DNA of 64,000 nucleotides, from NCBI GenBank assembly GCA_013178285.1, contig JABLXD010000001.1, positions 124,001 through 188,000 on the forward strand, written 5' to 3'. Below, one piece after another: positions 24,905 to 33,505 of this stretch; position 1 is the first letter of the stretch; each line of letters begins with the position of its first letter. A program made the translations under genes and the position numbers. The notes beneath the pieces were generated by a model, which had not been told where the DNA came from, did no database searches, and saw nothing but the letters and a program-made list of their open reading frames with translations. The DNA comes from Methanofastidiosum sp. Its GTDB lineage: Archaea; Methanobacteriota_B; Thermococci; Methanofastidiosales; Methanofastidiosaceae.

Positions 24905-27364
24905 TTATCTCAACTGAGATACTAACTGCTGAGCAGCGAGTCTTGTTTCTTCTCTGTTTGCACCAGCAACTATTAAGACATCATAGCCTCTGCCGAATGG
25001 GTCTGCTATCCATTCCCACTCACCAGGTGATGTTGCCCAGTCAACTGTTGATGCGCCCATGTTACCAAGATCTCTTACAATGCTATTGTATACTGGTCCA
25101 CCGACAAGAACTAAGTTCTTTTGAAGTGATGCAGTGTTGATTTCAATGTCAAGCTTTATGAGCTCAATTGGATCAATGTTAACACTCTTTGTGTATGTGA
25201 TTGACTGTGCTGTGTCAACTGTTGTCTGAGAAATCTTAATCTTTGCACCATCGGTATCAGTTGTACTGCTGTTTGTATGCCCAAAGTATACTCCTGGTTG
25301 GGGATTATTTCCAGCGCCAACCCCATAGTAACCAAGTAATTGAGTGTATCCTGCACTTGTTGCTCCATTCAATGTCATGTTTGCTCTTCCGTAGTCTATA
25401 TCTTGGATTGTAACTGAGAAGTAGTTCTCTGGACCGTTGACTGTAAATTCTGTTTCACAGTCTGGTATATCAATGTTGTCACAAAGCTGGAGTTCCAATG
25501 TATCGAAGTTTGCATCAGGACATGGCGTATTGCACTTTGGTGCTGGTTGCCATAGAACGAATGCTTCAGGAATGTAAACATCTTCTTCACCTGGTGCAAC
25601 GGGGGCTAATCCATCTTCCCAAGAATACCACCCTATGGTTCCTGATCCTACATTAGACCCGTTAGCATCATAGGATACTTTTCTCCATCCACCAGTTATT
25701 GCAAGACCGTAGTCGTTTGGTGTTGTGACGAATGGATCACAGCATCCTTTGTCTTCAAACCATCCAAAGTCTTCAACTGCATAGATGTTGAACTCTGCTA
25801 GGTATGTACCATCTGCACCGACAAATGTCTTAATACCGTCAAGTGCAAAAGCAGTGTATTTGAAAAGATCGTATGACTTTCCATCTTTTTCCTTTGATTT
25901 GGTGATCTTGACCATATACGGGTCGTATTCGTTTCTTCTTGTTGGATTAGATGTGAATGAACCCTGGCCACCGTAAACGGCACAGTCTGGGCAGCATGCG
26001 AAACAGTCTTCCAAAGAGTCCATGACCATTATGAAGCTAAATGGTGAAGCTAGTTCAGGACCTTCAACCGTTATAAAAGCCTTGTTTTCGTAGATGTTTA
26101 CATCAGATAGATTTATTGTCCATCCATGGAAGGAGTAAGCATCTCCTACTTTCATGATCTTTTCTTTTTCACCATATGGTTTACCATATACAAAGTATGC
26201 ACCGAGGTACCCATTGTCACCTAAGTCAGTGTTAAATGTTGCACCGGCAAACATTGGGGTGTACATCTTATTTAGGAACTTAATCTGAGGAAGATATCCT
26301 TTTATTGCTGTGTCAAAGTCGACCATTCCGTCACACTTTGTTACACCACAGATGTTCTGACCATTTTCAAGTAGAGGATATCTGATTTCTGCTGTCCTGT
26401 AAATAATACCTGAAGCAGAACCTCTGTCCCCTCTTAGATCTGCAAGACCATCGGGTGTGTTCTCTATATCTGCAAGGATTACCTGAATTTCTTCATGTGG
26501 TTCCATAGCTGTACCTGTTCCACCAAATAGATAGTCACAGTCATCTGTTGCATTGTATCTTGCTGCTACGCTTGTTGGATCTGCAACGTTAACCCATGCC
26601 TTTGTTGTGAAGAATGCGTATCCATCAAAGTCCCATGTGGTATCCCCATTATCATAGCTACCCCCTGCATAGGAGGACATGAGTCCACCAGTTTTAACTA
26701 TAGGAAATGTTGGATCCCCCGCATTTGTTGTTTTTGTTGAAACTAAATAGTATTTTCTTGAAGTGTTCAAACTTCTATAGTATATCCTATCCTTTGAATC
26801 CCAGTCTTTTGGAGAGCTTGAGAACCAAAGTGTGTTTAATTCCTTTGCTACAATATCCCCTGCTGTATTTCTGATTTCCCTTGGCATAGCTATAGCTACG
26901 GAGATATCATACACAGAGCTTGGGTACTGGTCATATGCAGTTTCCCAGAATTGAGTTGAATAAAGCTCATAGTCTGTGTACCACTTTGCAGTCAATAGAG
27001 TTCCGTCAGAACAAGTTGTAGCGTTATATTCTTCAAAGTTTAATCCGCCACTTGCTTTTGCCAACCTATCGAAAGAGTAGTTGTACTCCATCATGTAGTC
27101 AAAAGTAGCACTTGCAGATCTAGTAACAGTCTTTGTTTCTTCAACTGTAGCCATGTTTCCAACTGCTGCAGCGATTAAAGACCCAGAAACTACATCAGAT
27201 GCGTTAGCTGTTGCACCAACGGCAATGACGACGTCTGGTTCCCCTGTAATTGGATCAATGAAAAAGCTTTTTGGTGGAACTGACGCTGCTGACGCTGCTC
27301 CTGCTAATGTTGCTCCTAACATTAGGGCTCCCGTTAAAGCAGCCCCTAACATTTTTATTCTCAT
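24905..27364 (-). CDS. S-layer protein 1 (methanogen type)
   Basis: 819 residues. Signal peptide (1-26, ending AASA) and mature start VPPKSFFIDPITGEP; then an N-terminal S-layer module (ASDVVSGSLIAAAVGNMATVEE), a central region with many paired cysteines (CDGTL, FACCPDCAVYG, CCDPF, CNTPCPD) and a C-terminal module (KLDIEINTA, LVGGPVYNSIVRDL, EWEWIADPF, VLIVAGANREETRLAAQQL). The N- and C-terminal modules resemble S_layer_N/S_layer_C of methanogens. It should form the cell-surface lattice. AGAGGTGA lies seven bases before the ATG. It is a paralogue of the gene at 27691-30135. Confidence 0.92.
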   Translation of the reverse strand: MRIKMLGAALTGALMLGATLAGAASAASVPPKSFFIDPITGEPDVVIAVGATANASDVVSGSLIAAAVGNMATVEETKTVTRSASATFDYMMEYNYSFDRLAKASGGLNFEEYNATTCSDGTLLTAKWYTDYELYSTQFWETAYDQYPSSVYDISVAIAMPREIRNTAGDIVAKELNTLWFSSSPKDWDSKDRIYYRSLNTSRKYYLVSTKTTNAGDPTFPIVKTGGLMSSYAGGSYDNGDTTWDFDGYAFFTTKAWVNVADPTSVAARYNATDDCDYLFGGTGTAMEPHEEIQVILADIENTPDGLADLRGDRGSASGIIYRTAEIRYPLLENGQNICGVTKCDGMVDFDTAIKGYLPQIKFLNKMYTPMFAGATFNTDLGDNGYLGAYFVYGKPYGEKEKIMKVGDAYSFHGWTINLSDVNIYENKAFITVEGPELASPFSFIMVMDSLEDCFACCPDCAVYGGQGSFTSNPTRRNEYDPYMVKITKSKEKDGKSYDLFKYTAFALDGIKTFVGADGTYLAEFNIYAVEDFGWFEDKGCCDPFVTTPNDYGLAITGGWRKVSYDANGSNVGSGTIGWYSWEDGLAPVAPGEEDVYIPEAFVLWQPAPKCNTPCPDANFDTLELQLCDNIDIPDCETEFTVNGPENYFSVTIQDIDYGRANMTLNGATSAGYTQLLGYYGVGAGNNPQPGVYFGHTNSSTTDTDGAKIKISQTTVDTAQSITYTKSVNIDPIELIKLDIEINTASLQKNLVLVGGPVYNSIVRDLGNMGASTVDWATSPGEWEWIADPFGRGYDVLIVAGANREETRLAAQQLVSQLR

Positions 27365-27440
27365 ATTATTTCACCTCTATTGCTAAACAATAACGTTTAG
27401 CTACAATATACTATATTTTTTAATAGTATATAAATCTTTT
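27365..27440 (-). promoter_or_regulatory. 5' region of S-layer gene 1: TATA box, palindrome, leader hairpin and strong RBS
   Basis: Read on the minus strand: TTTATATAC (TATA box, 27426-27434), an inverted repeat TATACTAT/ATAGTATA (27407-27414 with 27423-27430) partly overlapping it, then a 6-base-pair hairpin CTAAAC/GTTTAG (27383-27388 with 27395-27400) near the start of the leader, and AGAGGTGA (27371-27378) before the ATG. A structured leader on a very highly expressed gene could stabilise the mRNA. Confidence 0.5.
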
Positions 27441-27665
27441 GGTTGCAATAATAAATAAAAAAAAATATAAGAATATTAAATAAAATAATCAATAACTTAA
27501 TAAATTATGTTCGATAATGTAAGGAAAATAGGGACATAAGAGTTAGATAAAATATTGAGAAAGGTAAATAAATCTTTAAATGGGTATTCGCTTAATTAAA
27601 CGACCTATTTGAGAAAAGAAACTAGAGTTCTAGATTAAAATTTTAAATAAAATAAAAGAAAAAAA
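27441..27665. other. AT-rich spacer between the S-layer genes
   Basis: About 225 bases, very AT-rich, with no convincing ORF, tRNA or hairpin. A-runs on the plus strand near 27640-27665 read as T-runs on the minus strand and belong to the terminator region of S-layer gene 2. I see nothing else. Confidence 0.5.
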
Positions 27666-27693
27666 TAAATTAAAATATATTTATTTTAATTTA
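27666..27693 (-). terminator. Terminator hairpin at the end of S-layer gene 2
   Basis: Perfect 12-base inverted repeat TAAATTAAAATA (27666-27677) with TATTTTAATTTA (27682-27693), 4-base loop. It contains the stop codon of S-layer gene 2 and is followed on the minus strand by long T-rich stretches. Confidence 0.5.
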
Positions 27694-30135
27694 GTTCAAC
27701 ATTGCTACTAGGTCTTCTGCTGCCATTCTTGTTTCTTCTCTGTTAGCACCAGCAACGATTAATACATCGTATCCCTTTGCCATTGGGTCTGCTATCCATT
27801 CCCATTCTCCGGCAGAGGTTGCCCAGTCAACTGTGGATGCTCCCATGTCGACTAAGTCCTTTACGATGCTGTTGTATACTGGTCCACCGACAAGAATTAA
27901 GTTCCTTGTGTTTGTGGCAGTGTTGACTTCTATGTCAAGTTTTATGAGCTCAACTGGGTCAATCTTGACGTTTGCTGTGTACTTTATTGTGTCGCCTGCT
28001 GTGGACATGTTGATTCTTAAGTATACACCGTCTTTGTCAGGATTGTCTTTTAATGCCTGACCAACGTATGGTGTAACTGCAGCAAGTCCGAAATATGCAG
28101 GTGCAGCACCTTGTGGTGTTGCCAATGCATCAGGAAGAACTGGTGCTTTAAATGGTCCGTAGATTGCTGCTGTAGTTGCAACTGAGTCAAATAGTGCTCC
28201 GGTGTTGTATCTACCGTAATCAACATCGACTACTTCAACTGTAAAGTAGTTCTCTGGACCGTTAACTGTGTAAGTTGTCTCACAGTTTGGTATGTTGATT
28301 GTGTCACAAAGCTGTAATTCAAGTGTATCAAAGTTTGCATCTGGGCAGTAGGTTGTACATCTTGGTGCTGGTTTCCAAAGTATGTATGCATCATCTATAT
28401 CGTAGTCACCTACAACTGTAGTTGCAAATTCCCAAGGTACTACTGTTACAGTAGCCTCTGTTGGTGAGATAAACTCAGCATCCATTGCTACTCTTCTCCA
28501 TCCACCAGTTATTGCAAGACCGTAGTCGTTTGGTGTTGTGACGAATGGATCACAGCATCCCTTGTCTTCTAAGTATCCGAAGTCTTCAATTGCGTAAAGG
28601 TTGAATTCTGCAAGGTATGAACCGTCTGCACCGACGAATGTCTTGATACCGTCGAGCATGAAGTTTACATATCTGAAGAAGTCGTAAGAGTATCCGCTCT
28701 TTTCCTTTGTTACAGTTGTGTATTTAACATATGGGTCGTATTCATTTCTTCTTGTTGGGTTGGATGTGAATGAACCCTTTCCACCGTATGTTGCACAATC
28801 TGGGCAGCAAACAGTACAGTCACCAAGTGAGTCCATTACCATTATGAATGTAAATGGTGAAGTTAAGGCTGGGCCTGATACTGTTATGTATGCTTTGTTT
28901 TCATAGATGTTAACATCATTTAATGTTACAGTCCATCCGTGGAAGTTGTAAACATCTCCGACCTTCATGATTTTCTCTGCTTCTGCATATGGTCTACCGT
29001 ACATGAAGTATCCACCAAGGTAGTACTCCATTCCGTCAACGGTGTTTGTCCATGTTGCACCAGCGAACATTGGTTTGTACATCTTTCCAAGGAATTTTAT
29101 TTCATTTAAGTATCCTTTCTGTGCAGTTGTAAAGTCTACCATACCCCAACACTTGTTGATGCCACAGATGTTCTGGCCATTTTCAAGTAATGGATATCTA
29201 ATTTCTGCAGTTCTGTATACAATTCCTGAAACTGAACCTTTGTCGCCTATGAAATCTGCAATTCCGTTGGGCCCTGGGTCAGATTCGTATTTGTCTGAGA
29301 CTATTAACTGGATTTCTTCGTGTGCTTCCATTGCGGTACCTGTTCCACCAAAGTTGTAATCACATGCAGAATCAAATGTCTGTGGTGTCTGTTTGTAAAC
29401 ATCTACCCAAGCTCTTGTAGAGAACATTCCATATGCAAAGTCCCATGCACCATCTGCATCGTCATAGCTTCCACTTGCCCATGCATTTCCTCTTGTCATG
29501 CCTGCAGTTGGAGATCCAGCTACTGCTACATTAACTAGTTCGTATTGTACAGTTGTTCCAGAGGATGTCAATACTGTAAACTTATAAACTCTGTCCTTTG
29601 AATCCCATTCTTTTGTAGAGTTTGAGAACCATAGTGTTGAAAGTCCCTTAGCAACTAAGCTACCTGCAGGATTTCTAACATCTGATGGCATTGCTATTTG
29701 AACATATGTATCGTATGCTGGGTTTGGCCAGCTGTTTTCTGCTGTTTCCCAGTACATGCTTGAATATAATTCATATCCAGCGTAGTATGAAGCGGGTCTT
29801 AAATTGTAACAGTTGGCAGTATTGTAGTCTACTCTTAAAGGAATGTCGTACCTGTATTCTCCAACTTTCTCCCACTTTACGGATGCTGTTTTTGTTGTTG
29901 ATGCTGTTTCTTCAACAGTTGCCATGTTTCCGACTGCTGCTGCGATTAATGATGCAGAAACTACATCGGATGCGTTGGCCTGTGCACCAACCACTACTGT
30001 TACGTTTGGTTGTCCCGTTGCTGGGTCAATAAACCATGACTTAGCTGGAGCGTCTGCTGCAGCGGCTGCGCCAGCTACAGTTGCTCCAATCATTGCAGCC
30101 CCTGCAAGGACTGCTCCAATTGTTCTTAATTTCAT
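27691..30135 (-). CDS. S-layer protein 2 (paralogue of protein 1)
   Basis: 814 residues with the same layout as S-layer protein 1: signal peptide (1-27, ending AAAA), ASDVVSASLIAAAVGNMATVEE, a Cys-rich middle (CTVCCPDCATYG, CCDPF, CTTYCPD) and the same C-terminal module (LVGGPVYNSIVKDLVDMG, VLIVAGANREETRMAAEDL). The middle and C-terminal parts are the most alike, including a 67-base stretch identical at the DNA level (28494-28560 versus 25681-25747); the loop regions around residues 40-200 and 540-690 differ. AAGGTGA precedes the ATG by six bases. The two may assemble in one lattice or be expressed in different conditions. Confidence 0.92.
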   Translation of the reverse strand: MKLRTIGAVLAGAAMIGATVAGAAAAADAPAKSWFIDPATGQPNVTVVVGAQANASDVVSASLIAAAVGNMATVEETASTTKTASVKWEKVGEYRYDIPLRVDYNTANCYNLRPASYYAGYELYSSMYWETAENSWPNPAYDTYVQIAMPSDVRNPAGSLVAKGLSTLWFSNSTKEWDSKDRVYKFTVLTSSGTTVQYELVNVAVAGSPTAGMTRGNAWASGSYDDADGAWDFAYGMFSTRAWVDVYKQTPQTFDSACDYNFGGTGTAMEAHEEIQLIVSDKYESDPGPNGIADFIGDKGSVSGIVYRTAEIRYPLLENGQNICGINKCWGMVDFTTAQKGYLNEIKFLGKMYKPMFAGATWTNTVDGMEYYLGGYFMYGRPYAEAEKIMKVGDVYNFHGWTVTLNDVNIYENKAYITVSGPALTSPFTFIMVMDSLGDCTVCCPDCATYGGKGSFTSNPTRRNEYDPYVKYTTVTKEKSGYSYDFFRYVNFMLDGIKTFVGADGSYLAEFNLYAIEDFGYLEDKGCCDPFVTTPNDYGLAITGGWRRVAMDAEFISPTEATVTVVPWEFATTVVGDYDIDDAYILWKPAPRCTTYCPDANFDTLELQLCDTINIPNCETTYTVNGPENYFTVEVVDVDYGRYNTGALFDSVATTAAIYGPFKAPVLPDALATPQGAAPAYFGLAAVTPYVGQALKDNPDKDGVYLRINMSTAGDTIKYTANVKIDPVELIKLDIEVNTATNTRNLILVGGPVYNSIVKDLVDMGASTVDWATSAGEWEWIADPMAKGYDVLIVAGANREETRMAAEDLVAMLN

Positions 30136-30215
30136 ATATTTTCACCTTAAATAGGTTTTAATTTAATTTCTCAAAAGGGTACAATATTATATTGATTGAC
30201 TTTATTTATAAATCT
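30136..30215 (-). promoter_or_regulatory. Promoter and leader of S-layer gene 2
   Basis: On the minus strand GATTTATAAATAAA (30201-30214) is the TATA box, preceded by AAAAG as in the promoter of S-layer gene 1. The leader of about 45 bases ends with AAGGTGA (30142-30148) before the ATG. A less structured leader than that of gene 1. Confidence 0.55.
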
Positions 30216-30281
30216 TTTGTCTAAAAAGAGATAGGAGTTCATATAGATGCTTTTTAAAAGAATAATAAGAAATAAAATAAA

Positions 30282-31679
30282 TTATTTTTTCTTTTTTAAG
30301 TAAATATATAGTAGGGCCGCTACAGATCCACCAAAGATGCCAACTTCTTCAAATGGAGTATTTTTAATTTCAGATTGTTCGTCATTCTTTTTAATTTCTT
30401 CGTTAAAGGTTATGTTTTCTACGTTTTGAGCATTTTCGATAACTTGGTTTTCGGGTATTGTAGTTGGAACAGTTTCAGCAACTGAGCTAGTAATATTATA
30501 ATTCAAATCAGTCGGAGGTATTGCGTAAGCAGTTAAATTATAATAACATACTTTTGGTTCAATTATTATTTTTTGATTAGAATCCATGTATTTTACTGAA
30601 CTTGCTAGAATATAATTAGCATTTTTTGGTATGTAAACGTGCCAAATAGATTTATCAGATTCAATTTTATTCCATAGTTCGTTACCATTCCAATCGAATA
30701 AATAATAGCCACCCTTATTAGAAGTACCAACTGCCATGAACTTACCATCTGAAGAAATAGATAGTGCACTGGGCATACCTTTTAATTCTTTTTTCCATAC
30801 TACGTCTCCACTTTCAACAAAGAAATAGAGATTATTGCTATCTGTGCCTATTACTATATGTTTTCCTGAATCAGACATTGTGGCAACTTTAATTTTTTCA
30901 TTTGTAAGCGATTTTTTCCATAATATATTGCCAGTTATATCAGAAAATTCAATTCCAGTTTTGTCATGTACCAAGAGAACTCTTGAATTTTTATTATCAA
31001 ATAATATCTCTTTTGGATCTCCTACATCTTTTGACCACAATAAAACTCCCGCTTTATTAAAGAGATAAAATTTGTTAGCGGTAGTGACACCAATATATTT
31101 ATTTGAAGAAGGATTAACGGACTTAATATTGGATTCGAAGTTATAATCCCACAATAAGCTTCCTTTATTAGTTAGTAAAGATAATTTATTGCTATCACTT
31201 AATAAAATTAATGATTCTTCAAATATTTTAGCCTCTCTTTGATTTGTTAAAGTATTTAATTTCCATTTTGGTGACACGTTATCCGAAAAGGATTTATCAA
31301 GAAAACCTCCCCACCAACCCCCTCCTAAGGGAACCCATACCAAGCTAGGCTGAGCTTTTTGGGGGTCTGTAGTTCCTACAAGATCATAGTATTCTAATCC
31401 ATCTGAAGTCAAAGCTAGAAGAAAGTCCCCATTAGGAGAAATACTAACAGAAGATGCATTTTTTCTAGTAGACCATATTATTGTATCCTTTCCGTAAACG
31501 TATATTGAAGATCCTGAACCATACCCAGATGCTGCAGTGTAAAATCCACTTTTTACGAGAGAAATACTAGATAAAGATCCGGGCAAAATAAAACAAAAGC
31601 TTTCAGTTTCATCTGCCACAACAGAAAAAAATTGCGTAACTAAAAGCATCATAAATACTAATACAAATATTTTTTTCAT
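30282..31679 (-). CDS. Surface-anchored beta-propeller protein (PQQ/WD-like repeats)
   Basis: 465 residues: signal peptide (1-22), then repeated blades of about 40 residues with a conserved W-x-K pattern (ILWKKSLTNEKIKVATMSDSG, VVWKKELKGMPSALSISSDG, LWNKIESDKSIWHVYI), typical of PQQ-like or WD-type propellers, a Glu/Asn-rich linker and a C-terminal membrane helix (VGIFGGSVAALLYIYL) with KKKK. Exported and anchored by its C terminus. Similar proteins are common in methanogens; function unknown. Confidence 0.75.
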   Translation of the reverse strand: MKKIFVLVFMMLLVTQFFSVVADETESFCFILPGSLSSISLVKSGFYTAASGYGSGSSIYVYGKDTIIWSTRKNASSVSISPNGDFLLALTSDGLEYYDLVGTTDPQKAQPSLVWVPLGGGWWGGFLDKSFSDNVSPKWKLNTLTNQREAKIFEESLILLSDSNKLSLLTNKGSLLWDYNFESNIKSVNPSSNKYIGVTTANKFYLFNKAGVLLWSKDVGDPKEILFDNKNSRVLLVHDKTGIEFSDITGNILWKKSLTNEKIKVATMSDSGKHIVIGTDSNNLYFFVESGDVVWKKELKGMPSALSISSDGKFMAVGTSNKGGYYLFDWNGNELWNKIESDKSIWHVYIPKNANYILASSVKYMDSNQKIIIEPKVCYYNLTAYAIPPTDLNYNITSSVAETVPTTIPENQVIENAQNVENITFNEEIKKNDEQSEIKNTPFEEVGIFGGSVAALLYIYLKKKK

Positions 31680-31782
31680 ATTTAACCTCCGTATTATTTC
31701 CTACTTTCCATATATATAAAAATATGGAAAAAAATAGGGAAAATATGGAAAGCCTAACAAATTAAATATAAAAAAATATTAT

Positions 31783-32604
31783 TTAGGCTTGTGTGGCCCT
31801 AAAACTACCAAGGCTTGAGTTCATTCCCCGGGTAATGACATCAAATGTTAACTGATGAATTATTCCTGCAACATCAATTCCTATGTCCTGTACTTCAGAC
31901 ATATTGAGGTGTATTACATCTGGCTCTATCACACTCATTGCCACAGGAGAAAATTTTATTACTGCTTCAAACAAAGTTTCAATATCAAAAAATAAGGCTT
32001 CCATCCCAACTACTCCTTCCCAAGCTTCGCCCTCTCCAACTTTCTTTGCAAGCATCTTATTTATTAGTGCCCCTGTATCATTTACAAGGTCTTTTGTCTT
32101 TTCCATTACAGACTTTTCATCCTTTGCCCTAGCCTCAACTACAAACTTAAATAAGACCCCACCTTGGTCTATCGCCTCTTCAATTTGTTCTTCTTCAAGC
32201 CCAATTTTTTTCTGGGTTAAGCCTTCAGTTTCTCCGATTCTGTAAAGGGATAAACTATATTTTTTGCATAGTTTGTTAATTGTAGCTGAAACATCACCAA
32301 AAATCTCCAGAAGTTCCTTTGATTTGATCTTTACATCTCCACTTATAATTTCAATTGTTGAGGGTACAAGTCTCATACAAAGGGTGATGTACTCTCTAAA
32401 CTCTGTCTTAATATCAACTTCAACTACTGAAGAGTAAAAAATCCTGCCCATCTCGTCTTCATCAGATATAATCTCATGGAATAGCTCTCTAGTTATCTTT
32501 ACATTTTTTAAAGACTTGATCTCCTCAAGCAATTTTTTAAGCGAGATTTCAAGAGCCTCTTTTGAGTTACTCTGGGATTCTAAGTAAAAAGTAGCTTCAA
32601 TCAT
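31783..32604 (-). CDS. Unknown protein with an internal domain duplication
   Basis: 273 residues, soluble, no recognised family. The two halves repeat: residues ~57-110 (VVEVDIKTEFREYITLCMRL, STIEIISGDVKIKSKELLEI) align with ~195-250 (VVGMEALFFDIETLFEAVIK, SVIEPDVIHLNMSEVQDIGI), each half starting with a beta strand and a helix (EATFYLESQ / FKFVVEARA). So it is probably two copies of an alpha/beta domain. The gene stands alone, divergent from proC, so the context says little. Confidence 0.55.
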   Translation of the reverse strand: MIEATFYLESQSNSKEALEISLKKLLEEIKSLKNVKITRELFHEIISDEDEMGRIFYSSVVEVDIKTEFREYITLCMRLVPSTIEIISGDVKIKSKELLEIFGDVSATINKLCKKYSLSLYRIGETEGLTQKKIGLEEEQIEEAIDQGGVLFKFVVEARAKDEKSVMEKTKDLVNDTGALINKMLAKKVGEGEAWEGVVGMEALFFDIETLFEAVIKFSPVAMSVIEPDVIHLNMSEVQDIGIDVAGIIHQLTFDVITRGMNSSLGSFRATQA

Positions 32605-32674
32605 AAAATATATTCAAAAAATCTATTTATAAAGTTTTCAACACTGCTAACGGTAAAGTTTAAAATAAAATGAA

Positions 32675-33505
32675 ATGAAAAAAATCAATATGTTTGAAAT
32701 AGGTATAGTTGGGGCCGGGAAAATTGGTAGCGGCATAATAAAAGGTCTAATTGAGAAAAAGGCACTCAAAGGGGAAAATATTATCCTAAATGATGTTTCA
32801 GAAAACATATTAAATCCAATTAAAAGTGAATATGGAATAAATATATCGTTAGATAATAAAGATGTTTTTTCATCTTCTAAAGTAATTATAGTGGCTATAA
32901 AGCCTAATTTAATTGCCACAGTACTTGGAAGTGTCAAAGACTTAAACTTAGGTGGAAAACTCGTAATTTCTGTTGCTGCAGGAGTTCCTATAAGATTTAT
33001 TGAAAATATTATCCCAAATGTGGCAGTTATCCGAGTCATGCCAAATATTTCACTCTCTATTGGTTTCTCACCATCCTGTTATTCACTAGGGAAACATGTG
33101 GCTAAAGAAAATGAAGAGCAATTCGTAGATATTTTCAAGAATCTTGGTTCAGTTATCAAAGTCGATGAAAGTAAGATGGACGCCGTTACTGGGTTATCTG
33201 GATCTGGTCCTGCATATGTTTTTTCATTTCTAAAGGCATTGACTGAGGGCGGAATAAAAGCTGGATTATCTGAAGAGATTTCTAGAAAACTTTCTTTGGA
33301 TACCTTATATGGGGCAGTTTTAATGGCATCTTCAACTGACAAGAGCTTTGAAGAGTTAATAAATATGGTAAAAACACCTGGCGGCACAACTGAAAAAGGA
33401 TTACTGAAACTTGAAGAGTATCTGATGGAAAAAGGGATAACAGAAGCAGTTATAAAAGCCACAGAAAGGTCAAAAGAATTGGGGGAAGTATATGGAAAGT
33501 GTTAA
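32675..33505 (+). CDS. proC: Pyrroline-5-carboxylate reductase
   Basis: 276 residues. Rossmann motif GIVGAGKIGSGIIKGLI for NAD(P)H; VIRVMPNISLSIGF; and the C-terminal signature TGLSGSGPAYVFSFLKALTEGG. It reduces pyrroline-5-carboxylate to proline. A second ATG at 32690 could be the start and would fit the family N terminus better. The stop lies inside the proA start region (14-base overlap), so proC-proA-proB are one operon with a complete proline pathway. Confidence 0.95.
   Translation: MKKINMFEIGIVGAGKIGSGIIKGLIEKKALKGENIILNDVSENILNPIKSEYGINISLDNKDVFSSSKVIIVAIKPNLIATVLGSVKDLNLGGKLVISVAAGVPIRFIENIIPNVAVIRVMPNISLSIGFSPSCYSLGKHVAKENEEQFVDIFKNLGSVIKVDESKMDAVTGLSGSGPAYVFSFLKALTEGGIKAGLSEEISRKLSLDTLYGAVLMASSTDKSFEELINMVKTPGGTTEKGLLKLEEYLMEKGITEAVIKATERSKELGEVYGKC

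Noticed and set aside
27441-27665. Promoter or small RNA in the S-layer spacer
   Set aside because: Only AT-rich sequence; no stable hairpin or start-site signals besides those listed.
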